From positions 6,758,759-6,822,758 of the forward strand of contig CM044958.1 in NCBI GenBank assembly GCA_024516035.1: a stretch of DNA of 64,000 nt, given 5' to 3'. The stretch's first letter is position 1, and every line of letters starts with the position of its first letter. Under the pieces are notes generated by a model that made no database searches, was not told where the DNA came from, and saw only the letters and a list, made by a program, of their open reading frames with translations. Shown piece after piece: positions 10,004 to 21,416 of the stretch. This DNA comes from Bactericera cockerelli. Lineage: Eukaryota > Arthropoda > Insecta > Hemiptera > Triozidae. Both the position numbers and the translations under genes were made by a program.

Positions 10004-10274
10004 ATATTTTTTTTTTTAAGTGGGGTTTAACGTCGCTTTCAACTGCCATGGTCATATCACGACGGGGGTTTTACCCTCCATTCGCAGGAAACTCACAAAC
10101 CTGCTACTCACATTGACCTCACCCAGCCTGAGTGGGGCCGGGAAAAGCCAGCGTCACGAGAATTAGAATTTGAATGGTCACCCATCCAAGTCTTAACCTC
10201 GCTGGATGTCGCTTAACTTCGGTGTTCTGAAGGGAACCGGTGTATTCAACATGCCATCGACGCTGGCGCTGGCT
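10004..10274 (-). repeat. 5S-derived SINE with near-complete 5S rRNA head and 10-bp target duplication
   Basis: Read on the minus strand the head is 5S-like over its whole ~121 nt (10146-10268): GCATGTTGAATACACCGG, CACCGAAGTTAAGCGACATC, then ACTTGGATGGGTGACC (box C region), finishing GTGACGCTGGC as 5S genes do (GTGACGTTGGC). The SINE body then follows: GGCTGGGTGAGGTCAATGTG-like, TCGTGATATGACCATG, GCAGTTGAAAGCGACGTTAA and an A-rich tail. Flanked by AGATTAATAT at 9994-10003 and 10275-10284. This copy identifies the family as SINE3 class (5S-headed). Internal 5S promoter elements are recognisable, so Pol III transcription is plausible for the family. Confidence 0.9.
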
Positions 10275-10284
10275 AGATTAATAT

Positions 10285-10719
10285 TTTTAATATCACGCAT
10301 CGAGTGATGAATCTCCAACACGCCGCATGGCCAGAACGAAGATGGCCGTTCATTGTTTACCGTCCACATCGTTCATGCTCCGCTAACATTCAAATGTCCC
10401 GCGATAAATTGAACAGATTACTTTCCTACGAACCAAATTAAAATCAACAACGGACGCCAAAATATTTATCATTCCAATATGAAAATAACGAAAACATTGT
10501 AAGAAATATTTGAAGCACAATTATCAAACCCAAGAGGCGTAACGGCCGGTTCCTAATTTACGCGAACATTTTCAAAGCGAGACGCCAAAGAACTAATAGT
10601 CCGTTACAGAAAGATAATATTTTTTTTCCACTTTTCTTCATGTAGTGATGATGACGCCAATCATGACAATGGTAATGCCAATGATGATGGTTTTGATTAT
10701 GTGAGCATCTATTATAATA
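10285..10719. other. Unique-looking gene-free stretch
   Basis: Slightly GC-richer than its surroundings (10320-10620), with no recognised repeat and no long open frame. Could be non-coding conserved DNA; nothing supports a function. A short GATGATG-rich patch lies at 10645-10700. Confidence 0.4.
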
Positions 10720-10922
10720 ATAATATTAACACTCTTAAGTGGAAAGTAACCACTAGACGAGGTTAATGCTCAAAGCATTTTCTGCCACCTAACCCCCAGA
10801 GTCTTATTATGTAGTCACAAACTCAAATTAGTGAGAAAAAAATTCATGCTCTGAGTGGGATAAAAACCAACGGAACCCTATGAATTACCAGACTAGCGTG
10901 TTAACCACTTGACTACGAGTGC
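10720..10922 (-). repeat. SINE-A copy
   Basis: Complement shows ACACTCTTAAGTGGAAAGTA, CCACTAGACGAGGTTAATGC, the AAAAATTCATGCTCTGAGTG body, a damaged box B and GTTAACCACTTGACTACGAG at the head. Confidence 0.78.
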
Positions 10923-11000
10923 AATATGATGTTGATAGTTTGTTGGTTTGAGAACACTCCTTCGCTATCTTTGGTGAAGCCTTTCATTTTTTGTACATCC

Positions 11001-11177
11001 TTTTTTCAATTTAGGTTTAACTTTTCTGTCAACTGCATGGTCATGTCACGACGGTGGTGTTACCCCCCATTAACAGGAAACTCATAAACCTGCTACACTC
11101 ATTAACCTCATCCAACCTGGGTCAGGCCGGAATGATCCTACGAGAATATGTGCATTCAGCGGCCATCGACGCTGGCT
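11001..11177 (-). repeat. 5S-derived SINE with internal deletion
   Basis: Complement shows TTTAGGTTTAAC, CAACTGCATGGTCATGTCAC, CAGGAAACTCATAAACCTGC and CCATCGACGCTGGC. Most of the 5S head between GATCCTACGAGAA and GGCCATCGACG is deleted. Confidence 0.75.
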
Positions 11178-11418
11178 TTCTACGCTTTATAGACATTGTA
11201 AAGTAGACCGATTTATTCTGACCGGGACTATTAGAAATCCATTTAAAAGTGGCTTCGGTGGAAACATCTCCCGATCATTCCTAGGAAATCCTTCTTATGA
11301 AATCCTCACCGTGAGGCCGGCTTGTCTGGCGGGTATCTCCTTGATGTCTTCATTATCCTGGACCCAGGATCACAGGAGCGGAACTCCGGATGTACCTCAA
11401 ACACCATTACCAAGAAGC

Positions 11419-11516
11419 AAACTACCCAATTGTGAGCCTTAACCCATTATTAACGTCCTCTATGCCATAATCCAGAGGTAAACTACCCAATTGTGAGGCT
11501 TAACCCGTTATTAATG
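11419..11516 (+). repeat. Two direct copies of a 37-bp sequence, 61 bp apart
   Basis: AAACTACCCAATTGTGAG...TTAACCC..TTATTAA occurs at 11419-11455 and 11480-11516 with two mismatches. The surrounding DNA (11178-11560) is moderately GC-rich with no ORF. Confidence 0.75.
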
Positions 11517-11950
11517 ACTTCAGGAACTTGGACAATGAAAATTCAATACAAAATATCAACCGACCATAACTTTAAGTACACACTAATCATTTATAACTGG
11601 TCGGTTTAGAAATGTGCGGGGGTAACTTTGTTGGTACGCTACACGTATTACAAAATTTTGTGCATTGGTTCTGGTGTTACCATACAAAATGCTTAGCGCA
11701 GTCAATGTTTCATTTGGAGCTTGGTATCAAACTGCCAGGGACGTTACATTTTAAATGAACCTAGCCAAAGATTTAAGTGTTGAATTTTTTCTTTTTATCC
11801 TTCGTTCCATCAAACTAATATGATCATCGTGATTAATATCTTTTTTGAAACCCCTTGTAAAGTTTGATCACCTTTGGATACCAAGTTTTGTTTTCAAAAT
11901 GATCAGCCTCAAATTTTGCTTCACAAGAAATTCCTTATTTTGCGAATAGC

Positions 11951-12100
11951 TCCGTTGGTTCAAATCTCCAACGGGTGCATGAATTTATTCTCATTAATTT
12001 GAGTCTGTGACCTACATAAATAAGACTTGAGGTGGGGCAGAAAATGCTATTGAGCATTAACCTGCCTGATGGTTGCCTTCCACTAAAGTGTTATTATCAT
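11951..12100 (+). repeat. SINE-A copy, 5'-truncated
   Basis: Begins in the box B region (CGTTGGTTCAAATC) and keeps the body GGTGCATGAATTTATTCTCA and the 3' end CCTTCCACTAAAGTGTTATT. Confidence 0.75.
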
Positions 12101-12655
12101 CATCGAAAACAATGTGTTCAATTTTCACCTGTATTTTGAGTTTAAAATAATAACAACTGCAGAATTGTCGGTATGATCATGTCTGCTTTTCAAAGATATA
12201 TGTAACTATGATATTTATCATTTGAAGAATTTTATTGGTTTAAGGTGAGATCGACTTCCTGTGTATAAATTTTAATGAGCGGAAACTCCGATCAGATCGG
12301 TCAAATCGGTCGAGCGGAACTGAAGAATTTATGGACTTTCTACTATTGCTTTTTTGCTGCCATTGCTATGGGGGTGTTGTGAAGTGGAGATACCATCTAG
12401 TTGGGTTCTACGGTTCTCTGCAATGGGAGGATTCGAATTAGTACGAGTAGCCAACCCAGTTGGTGGAGAGAATAGCGTTTTTCAGTCCATAGTTTCGATT
12501 CTTCTCGCTAGATATATTTAATACCATCAATGTTGGCCTGGATTAGTTGGATTCTATACAATATATAATTAAATAATAATAGGTTTTTGTCCAAACATAA
12601 GATTACATGGCTTTCAGTGATACTTTAATTTATTACTTTCCTTTTATTAATATTT

Positions 12656-12847
12656 TTTAATTTTGGTTTAACGTTGCTTGAACTTCATTGGCAAAGATAG
12701 CTTCACAAAGCTCGCAACCAACACATTAACCTCACCCAGCCTGGGTTTGGCCGGAGTGCCAGCATCAAGAAGTCTTCACCTCGCTGGACGCTTCCTAATT
12801 TGGTGATCCTCCGACAACTGCTGCATGCAACGCGCCATCCAAGCTGG
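12656..12847 (-). repeat. 5S-derived SINE copy
   Basis: Complement shows TTGGTTTAACGTTGCTTGAA, CACCCAGCCTGGGTTTGGCC, GAAGTCTTCACCTCGCTGGA and a decayed 5S head (TTGGTGATCC, ACGCGCCATCCAAGCTGG). Confidence 0.75.
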
Positions 12848-13904
12848 ATAATTTTCTTTTTTAAAGTTTATTTTAATATAATATTTCATTTTCTTGATAT
12901 AAAAAGTTTGAGTATTGTTACTGAGATTTTTCGAGAGAGAAAACGGGTTAAGTCATCCTCGAAAATAATTTCAGCTTACCTCTGTGATATGACGGTGGAA
13001 CATGAAAGAGGCAGCGACCGGAGGAAAAGAACAATTTGGTGGATAGAGTAATTTGGTGCGGGTAATCTTCAGGTTCCGATTGGTTGATTTTTCTTTGAAA
13101 CCATGGTAATTTTTTTGGGTGTTTTTGGTGAGTAATATTTTGATTGTTGTGTCGGATGCTATGGGAGATTTCATTTGTAGTCAGGATTTTCCGATATCGT
13201 CTCAGAAGTAGTAGAATGGGACAATGTTCATTGTCTTGGTGAAATGTTCAAAACTTTATGATTTTTGTTAGTTTTTTACAAAACAGTGACTCATTATTAT
13301 TATTTGACCTGGTTGCAGGGCTTTCAGTTGAAACCTCTACAGTCAACACTGTGACCTAATTAGATCTATTGCGACTAACTTAAAAGCTACAAAAGACATT
13401 TTGATGTAATCTCAAATTTATGTAAATATTTGATAAAATCTTAAAAGTCTTTTAAAATATTAATTTAAACTCCAAGAAAGCTATACCAAATTTCTTAAAA
13501 TTTGACCAAAAGCTTCTACCTGGCATACAGGAGCATACCAAAAATGGATTTTAAGAATTCCCAGTAGAAGTTGTGACAACGGAAAGTGTAGGATAAGTTA
13601 ATCTAATTCCCGTTTCATAATTCGGGCCTTAAGTTGAACGAAGAGCATTGGTGTTCCAGCTTGGAAACATCCAAAAGAATCCCGTCTCAACACGTATCAT
13701 AGCAGCTTGATAGGTTTTCCCATAATTTCGATCCTCTGAGAATCTCCATGATTTCATTGGTGACATCAACACAATGTCTCATGTGATGGGCTGGTGCGCT
13801 CAGAAAATATCTCAATCAAATCGAAAATCGATCTCATTTCACGGTTTGATGTCCCATCATGCTTCTGTGATTTCTCATCAGAAATGTTTCCAATATGGAA
13901 CATT
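12848..13904. other. Gene-free stretch
   Basis: AT-rich, no repeat recognised; the two short open frames near 12800-13174 lie on opposite strands and have no recognisable motifs. Confidence 0.5.
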
Positions 13905-14345
13905 CGAACACCATATTGATATCAAATATAAATGATGATAGTGACAATATTAATATTGTTGATGATAATGGGTGATTTGAAAATTTAAAAATTGGTACCT
14001 ATCAATACACAAGATATGCTGATGTTTTGATGCTGTTATTACAAGAAAAAGTTATACCGTTGTTTTGATGATGACAATGATGATGATGATATTATGTTTG
14101 TAAAAACATATTAAAAAAGATGACAGGAATTTAAAACTCTAAATGAACCAATATTCTACGTAGTGATATTTTGATGCTCACAATATTGATAATGATATAG
14201 AGTTAGAAATATTGATGATACAGTTGAATTTTGAATTCATATAAATATTCTACATATTAATTTGATAATGCTATTGATGATATATTGACAATTGATGATA
14301 TATTGAGGAACATAGTTTTTTCAACAACATAATTTCAATAGATTC
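13905..14345. repeat. Degenerate GAT/ATG-rich simple-sequence region
   Basis: Many imperfect repeats of GATGAT and ATTGATGATATATTGA (for example 14061-14092 and 14272-14306), typical of an old trinucleotide microsatellite that has decayed. Confidence 0.6.
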
Positions 14346-15631
14346 AATAGTGATTGAAATAACCAATGTATTGGAGTCTTTCGAAATGAATACTGTTTTA
14401 TATCATAAACTCCCATTAATAGATCAACCTACGTGACAATTACTGTAATGTTTAACTATAGCAATATACGTGTATTCTAGTAAATTTTGTTGTATCTTTA
14501 CTCACAGAGTAGCTGAGAAATTAAGTAACCCAGTTTGAACTTATAATAATAGTTATAATTGCCTACTTTGTATACATTTTTCAAATGTTTACGAGATTAA
14601 ACATCGGTACAATTTTTTTTTTTTAATTTAACAATAGCAATTTTAATTATACATGGTGGAGTTCATTGTAAGCACGGACATTGGCCATTTGATTGTGTAT
14701 AAAGTTGTTTGATTTAATCTGTTCATTAGCGACTGTGCACTTGGGTCATAGTCTCATATTTATCCAGATAGTCTTTCATTGACCAACTTCTTATATATCG
14801 AACTGTTTCAGGTTTCAAATGACGTCACATGCAGATTGCCTTACCAATGTATCTCAAAACTGATGAATGTTCATAATCATCGCAGATTCTTACCCTAGCA
14901 GCCTATCTGGTGAGTTTATTAACCACTTTTTTCCCTCTCTTGCATAATCAATCATTGAAGAAAATAAAAAATACTTGTTTTTTAAATCTCTACAAAATTG
15001 TTTTAGGAAACTAGAAATGTAAATGAGACTCTCTTCAATGGTAATTTTGATGGGTTGATTTTTTTATCCGGAATCGCTTAGTTTACTGTACTATGAGATG
15101 GAAATTTTGTACCATAAATTTAATTTCATGTGCTATGAAATATCATAACTATCAATGATTGTAATTAATGTTCAAGTTAATGAAGAATAATTAACACAGT
15201 ATGATCAGATCATGTCACCCTACTTATTTATTACTATCATAAGTAAAATAAATCATAACCTCACCTTCCTGGCAAACTTCACTTGATATGATGCACATTT
15301 TAAAGCATCCGATCTAAACCGAAAAAGCTTTTAAATTGTTCGTTAATCGAAATGGCCTGAAATTACCCGTCCTACATCATACATGAGCGGTAGAAATAAA
15401 TACTATAATCGACAGTAGATTTAAATTATCAGTTGAATCTAATGTCAATTTAGAATATCACTTCTGTGCTTATCATATGAGTGATTTACTTGTTCTATTC
15501 GATGTTTGATGACATACTTTTCTACTCAAACCATCATTCTCCAGAATTTGCTATGTAAATGGAATTACTGCCAAACATAAAGGTAGGGTGGTTATTTTCT
15601 CTTTCTACTTTATTCACATAGGTATTTTTAT
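14346..15631. other. Gene-free stretch
   Basis: AT-rich DNA, no repeat, RNA gene or convincing frame seen. Confidence 0.5.
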
Positions 15632-15689
15632 TTTTCTTTGCTCTCTCTCTCTCTCTTCTCTCTCTCTCTTTCTCTCTCTCTCTCTTTTA
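15632..15689 (+). repeat. (CT)n microsatellite
   Basis: About 50 bases of CTCTCT with occasional TT interruptions. Confidence 0.95.
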
Positions 15690-15737
15690 GTTTTCATCTT
15701 CTGTAAGTACAAAGTAACTAATATTGTTCATGTACAA

Positions 15738-15877
15738 GTAAGTTATCATTAGTTGTGTTAATCACTTTTGTGATATCACAAACTCGCTACACTAAATCAA
15801 CGCTGAAACCGGGACTTGAACCACCGGCTTCCAGTTTACAAGTCCGCCGCCTTATCGATCGAGCTACTGAGGTCGGT
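15738..15877 (-). repeat. SINE-B copy with 11-bp target duplication
   Basis: Complement shows AATCACTTTTGTGATATCAC, CTGAAACCGGGACTTGAACC, TACAAGTCCGCCGCCTTATC and GAGCTACTGAGGTCGGT. Flanked by TTCATGTACAA at 15727-15737 and 15878-15888. A 22-bp local duplication (GTACAAAGTAACTAATATTG...) is at 15708-15729 and 15883-15904, and a second scrap of SINE head (ACTGAGGTCGATTTC) at 15920-15935. Confidence 0.85.
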
Positions 15878-15935
15878 TTCATGTACAAAGTAACTAATAT
15901 TGTTATCAAATAAAGCTTAATAACTGAGGTCGATT

Positions 15936-17019
15936 TCTAATATAAGTCTGTACAAAATGTTCTTTAACAATTTAGTGAAGATGAATAAAAAAAAAGTAAT
16001 GATTCAGTGTTTGTGGCATTGGAGAAAAAAATTGTGAAAAGAGAAACATGATGCAAATGGAAACATTTGTGGAAACATATTGGATAACTCTCTCATATTG
16101 TGACATTTTTATCTTTTTTTATCGAAATATTCGAGTGGAAGTGAAACAACATCCGCTGTGATTAGTGATCTGATGACCGCTGGTTTAGTTCTTCGAAATA
16201 ACTTCTATGGGATTATGCACCTTGCAAAATTAGTCATTGTAAAATTAATAGCTAATGTCAGAATCAGTAGTATTTTTTTAAAGCAAATCAGTACCAGAGA
16301 CGGCTATCCAGATCCGGACTTCATTGGGACTGCTTTCTCAAAAGCACAGGAGAATGTAACAAGATTTGTTTTCAGCTTTTAACATTACTTGTTGATTCTA
16401 TCTTCGATGAATATTTTTCACCCATAAATTCACCATTCTCGGCACTCAAAATACCAAATTCCGTATTATGAGACCACTTTCTAAATTGATCAAGCTACAG
16501 AGGACATTTTGATATAGTATGAAATTTATGTAAATATGAAGATAAAAAGTTCTCAAATGTACCTGTATCTTAATTCGTTGAATTCGCAAAAAAAAAAAAA
16601 ATGATAGTAAAAACTCTATAAAAAAATCACAATAAGAATTTAAATTTATTGTTTATAATAAATGCTATAAAAAATATTGTTGTTATCATTTTTTTTTTAA
16701 TAATGTTTCTGAATATGGAATTTCATAAAAATAAAATTACCGACCGAGAATAAACCTTAAAAAATGAGTTGTTTTTTTCCATATTCAGTGACAAGCTTCA
16801 TATGCGAATATTTTTTTCATTGATGGTAGCATTACGTCATCTTGTGTTTGAAGCAAAAACCTATGTCCAAATTGATATTCTTTATGACAAAACTATATTA
16901 TTACTGAGTCCTCTTAAAGGATAAGTTCAAACAGGATAAGGTTTAGTATCATTATTTTCACGAGATCATCCATTTCCTCATCAGACTCAATGCTGAAATT
17001 CAATTGTGTAGAGGAAATG
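15936..17019. other. Gene-free stretch
   Basis: AT-rich. The 74-codon frame at 16158-16382 has no recognisable domain. A/T homopolymers at 16586-16601 and 16689-16700. Confidence 0.5.
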
Positions 17020-17240
17020 GGTCAGAAAACGAATAGAAAAGATAAAAGTTAGAGGATATAAGGTAAAGAGAGGGGAAAGGATAATTGGAGGAAGTGAGAG
17101 AAAGATGTAAAGACATATCAGAGTAGGAGATAGAGGTAAAAAAAAAAACTAAAAAAAAGGTGTGTGTGAGAGAGATATAAAGAGAGGAGAATTGATGGAG
17201 ATAGAGATTTGTATGAAATAATTAAAATAATCATATTTAT
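17020..17240 (+). repeat. Purine-rich tract
   Basis: Almost continuous A/G on the plus strand (GAGAGAAAGATG, GTGTGAGAGAGATATAAAG). Low complexity, not coding. Confidence 0.7.
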
Positions 17241-17370
17241 GTTGATCACTTATGTGATATGCAACTACTCATTATCGCTTCACTAAAACTTCGCTGAACC
17301 CGGGACTTGAACCACTGACCTACAGGTTACAAGTCAGCCATCTTATTATTCAAGCTACTGAGGTCGGTGG
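17241..17370 (-). repeat. SINE-B copy
   Basis: Complement shows GTTGATCACTTATGTGATAT, CCGGGACTTGAACCACTGAC, GGTTACAAGTCAGCCATCTT and CAAGCTACTGAGGTCGGT. It splits a purine-rich region. Confidence 0.8.
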
Positions 17371-17439
17371 TGAGGGAGATATATGTATAATATGAAACAA
17401 AGAAAAAACAAACAAAATACTTACAATTTCTAATATTAG

Positions 17440-18235
17440 AAACTATCGAAAGTAAAAAGGAGGAAGCAGAGTTCAGAGGAACAATAAGGAAAGGTATCAA
17501 AAATAGAGATAATGAGGAAGAGCAAGACAGAAATTTACGACATACAAGTAAACAAGAGGGAAAAATGAGAGGAAAATAGAAGAAAGAAGGAAGAAAGGCA
17601 GAAAGAGAGAGAGGTAAATAAGACAAACGAAAGGAATATTAATAGGAGCAAAATGGAAGAACGCCCCCCTTCTTCCATTTTATATTAAACATATAGAGAC
17701 ATATATTATTAAACATATAGAGCAAAGGAATGTAATAGAAGGTAGGAAGAAAGAGAGTTGAAGATATTTAAAAAAAAGAGTCACTAAGAAGGAAGACAAA
17801 GAAGAAGGAAGAGATTTAATTGGCGGGAAGGGGAGCAAATAGAAGAGAGAGAAGGAGACAGGAAATCGAGATTCAAAAAGTTCGATGTTAACAAGAACCA
17901 GTACAGGAAGTTAGACATAGATAGTATTGTGAAAGAAATAGAAAAAGAGCAAAGGATATATTCTGCATAGAGAGAGAATTAAAAAGATGGATATAGAAAG
18001 AGAAAATGAAGGACAAACACACACATTGATGGTTAGAGAAAGAGAGAACTACAAGAAAATTGAAAGAATAATGGGTAGAAAGAAAGTTTTGGATGAGTAG
18101 AAGGTTTGAATGAGAAGATTTATAGAGAAAGGAATTTGTTAAAATACAGAGAAATTGGTAAAGTAGAAGACTGGATTTAGAAATGATAGAGAAGTTAGTG
18201 AGAAGAGAAATAGAAACAGGAGATTATGTCATTTG
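17440..18235 (+). repeat. Long purine-rich region
   Basis: About 800 bp with strong A+G excess on the plus strand (GGAAGAAAGAGAG-type). The minus-strand 99-codon frame at 17327-17626 is a shadow of this composition. AACATATAGAG is repeated at 17689-17721. Confidence 0.7.
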
Positions 18236-18544
18236 TCAATAGAAATACTCGCCACCATTATTTAAAATAAAAGAAATATCACACATCATGCTGAATTACA
18301 AAATGTTCCTGAAATATATGTATTTGGTGATAGTCAATTTATCAGAATGAAATATTCTTTTATTGAGATAATTTAAAGTTTGGTTAAGTCTTTGTTAGTG
18401 AATACAGTGGATTGAATATGAAACTAGCCTGGTATTTAATAATAGTAGAGCCCAATTGAAAACAGCCACAAAAGTGGGTTTAAAGTGGGTGGATATTCCA
18501 CTCCCTACCCTAGTCCAAGATGCGTTGGACTTGAGGAGTCTTTA

Positions 18545-18674
18545 GAAGTTTTTTTCCTGCCTTCCAGTGGGTGAGGTCAAAGATTTTCTACCACCTAGGG
18601 ACTCAAATAAAGAAGGAAAAAAGCATGCATTAGGTGGGATGCGAACCAACAGATCCCTACGCTACCTGAATTGC
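18545..18674 (-). repeat. SINE-A copy, decayed
   Basis: Complement shows CTTCCAGTGGGTGAGGTCAA, AGGTGGGATGCGAACCAACA (box B) and TCCCTACGCTACCTGAATTG; the head beyond the anticodon arm is lost. Confidence 0.55.
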
Positions 18675-18870
18675 CGTGAAATAATCCAGATTCGTAGGTA
18701 TGCATCCCATCAAATGCTGGAATACTGTTATTATACTTCCATTTCTGATATTCCCTTCTTTATTCTGGGATATGATGATCTTTGTCGAAATGTACATTGT
18801 AACTACAAACATTTTATATTTTTAATGCATTTTGACATATTTTTTCTTCTCTCATCAATTTTCTTGATAT

Positions 18871-19700
18871 TTATTTTTCATCCTTTATCAAATGCATGAT
18901 ATCTACCAGAATGTCTTTTTTCTTGTTGCGTAAGTTTTTATACTCTCGTTGTTTTTCGAGCAACTTAATTTCAACTTTTTTTTGCTGATTTCTTATCTGG
19001 CGAACCTGAGCTAAAATCTTCTCAACGCAACATTTCTCTGCTTGTGCTTGTTTTCCAATCAGGTCCAATTTCGCATGAGCCTTTTTGACACCTTTTTGGA
19101 GTTCGCGCTTGCTTAGTTCTTTCAAGTCTATAGTACGCTCATTTTTCTTAATTTCTTTGAATGTATTTTTAGTATTTTCCGCTTTATTTTCTAGAACAAC
19201 AGTAAGCTCCTTCAATTGATTTTCTCGTTTTTGTATCTTACACATAAGATGTTTAACAATGACCTCAGCTTTATTGATATAACTCGTCAGTTCTTTTGCT
19301 TCAACGTCCATGCAGTGTGCCTTTCTATTCCACTCAATCAAATATTTCTCAAATTTCAAAAATTCTTCTTTGTAAAAGGTCGACTCTTGGTCGATGGTTT
19401 TGTAACTAGACGAAGATTTTCGTTCTCTTTTTGTAATCCTTTCACTTTACATGAACACATCTGTTTCTTGACGTCCTGGTTCTGTATTTTGGCCAAATGC
19501 GTGCGTTCTTCATCAGTTAATTGCTCTAAATTTTTCTTCAGTGCGTATATCTGTGACTTGAGATCTAAAATAGCCTTCTGCATGGAGCATAATTCTACCT
19601 TGAGAACATTCATTTCATGTTCCAGAAACTTGTTTTCACAAATGACGTTGTTTCTCGTCTGAATCAAATCACAAATATTCTTGCAAACAACATTAGTCAT
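18871..19700 (-). CDS. Coiled-coil protein resembling the ciliary DUF4200 family, one frameshift
   Basis: Two overlapping minus-strand frames. The first runs from a good ATG at 19698-19700 to a stop at 19356-19358 (114 codons); the second is open from 19446 to TAA at 18871-18873. The first is helix-forming up to KENENLR; the second continues with YKTIDQESTFYKEEFLKFEK, then EWNRKA, and long Lys/Glu heptads with RENQLKELTVVLENKAE. A single extra base in the short T run at 19417-19420 would join them into about 276 residues. The F-x-KFEKYLIEWNRKA pattern after a long helix resembles DUF4200 proteins of axonemal assemblies (CFAP73, CFAP100, CCDC42; ~300 residues); this is my reading, not a search result. 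No signal peptide or membrane segment. Probably a single-exon gene, expected in testis or ciliated cells, or a recent pseudogene. The ATG is supported by a preceding AAAGTAACT context only. Confidence 0.5.
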
Positions 19701-19931
19701 AGTTACTTTAGTGTGTTTCTGTAATGTCTGGAAATGTGATGATTTTTTTTATTAAGTACTTAGAATGTGTTAAAATTTTGAAAAGAACTTGTTGTAGAAA
19801 TTTGAAGTATAAATATAATTTGCCTATACAAAATTATGAGTCTCATTTAAAATCAGATAACCATTTGAAATTGTCGAGAAGAGTATATAATAACTAAATT
19901 GTGAAATCAAATTTAAGGAAACATTCATAAG

Positions 19932-19969
<38 letters not shown>

Positions 19970-21101
19970 CAACAACAACAAAAATAAATGTACAATCACT
20001 CCACAATATGACAGGCAAAACAAAAAGACTGGAAACAAAAGAGGAACAAAATTAATATGATGAACTTGATGTCTGGGAGTTTCCATACAAAAGATTCACG
20101 TGTGATGCTGTAAACAAATCATTGAATTTTCCATCATTATTGCTGACATTGTCATGGGACAGGAGAGGATGGGAATTGGGAATGACGAGTGAGAAATGGG
20201 GAGAAGGAGGGAACTAAAAAGGATGGAAAGGAGAGTGAGAAGGAGAGGAGGTAACAATCTCTGCGCGTTAATTAGATACAATATTGAATCCCGTTCATTG
20301 AAATTTTCAACACTTTGTGAAACATGGCAATATCAAGGGGGAAATGTTAAACAGTGTTGTGAGCTCTTGTGAAGAACTGAATACCAGTGTCGAATATCAG
20401 AGAAGAGATGCGAAACAGCTCTGTGAGATTTTCAGCATAGATGAGTGGATGACCATCGCTCCAATGTAGTTTATTTATGTATAGCATTTTATAATATAAG
20501 ATTTTTTACTTTAAATAAAATAAATATCATCCAACTGTTTTCCTTCAGGCAGGCCTTATGAGTACTAGTAGTATTCCCTGTATTTGCAGTGCAATCCTTT
20601 GTTTAGGAACTTTTTTACTTTTGTCTCCCCTGTTTTGTCAATCAAATTTTCCAATGTTTCCCTTACTTGGCCTTTACCCTAGAGATTTCAGAAGTAAACC
20701 CAATAAAATGATGCCCAGTAGGCTTTGTGGTTGAGTATTTGTAATGTTTTATTTTTTATTGGCGGCCTTCTCTGCTGCTGCGCCATTAGCGGTGGGGGGT
20801 TACAGCAGATAATAGTTGGTAAATGTATCTACAGTCCACAAGTACAATCCCAAACTAATGTTTTGCCATGACACTAAGGTGTCTGTCTCGAAGTAATGTG
20901 TTAAACAGTTCCGGGACAGAGCTTAAAGGAAAAAAAAAATATATACATTCGGCATTATGCCAAAATGGCAAAAAATCCAGACCCGACCAAAAGAGGAAAA
21001 ACTGAGAGCCACTCTCTGGACTCAGGAAATCTGTGACCTTGTACGGTAAAATCTCAGCAATATCTACTTGTAGCAATTGATAATGAACCTCTAAATAATA
21101 T
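19701..21101. other. Gene-free stretch with a CA microsatellite
   Basis: Upstream of the coiled-coil ORF on its strand; no clear promoter. (CA)n lies at 19935-19968. The purine-rich piece at 20155-20245 is low complexity. A polymorphic-looking G-run occurs at 20795-20799. Confidence 0.5.
19935..19968 (+). repeat. (CA)n microsatellite
   Basis: CACACATATACACACACACA followed by further CA units; about 15 dinucleotides. Confidence 0.95.
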
Positions 21102-21416
21102 TTAAGACGTTCTTGTAATAGCTCTGTGGCACTAAATCTCCTATTGCCTACTGCCTTCTTACATAGGGAAAACCAATGCTAAGCAATGACTTAAGTTTGT
21201 TAATTAATTTCGCCCTTCATATACAAATAAATTAATATCGGAAGACGAGGCTCTGAATACGCGAGTGCATGTGCTTGCAGCAGACTTTAAGGGCGGAATT
21301 AATAGACAACATCAATAACTTAAGTCGTTGGTAAGTGTCGATTTTCCCCATCTTACACAGTACGCAATCTGTGACTTAGCACCACAGAGGTATTACAAAA
21401 ACGTCTATTAATTCCG
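21102..21416. mobile_element. Foldback element (MITE-like) with ~115-bp arms
   Basis: Left arm 21102-21216 (AGACGTTCTTGTAATAGCTC, TGTGGCACTAAAT, ACTTAAGTTTGTTAATTAAT) is repeated inverted at 21283-21416 (AGACGTTTTTGTAATACCTC, TGTGGTGCTAAGT, ACTTAAGTTATTGATG) with moderate divergence. The ~66-bp spacer includes CGCGAGTGCATGTGCTTGCA. No coding capacity; target duplication not identified. Confidence 0.7.

Noticed and set aside
10146..10268. A functional 5S rRNA gene
   Set aside because: It is diverged in conserved positions and fused to a SINE body with target duplications around the whole unit.
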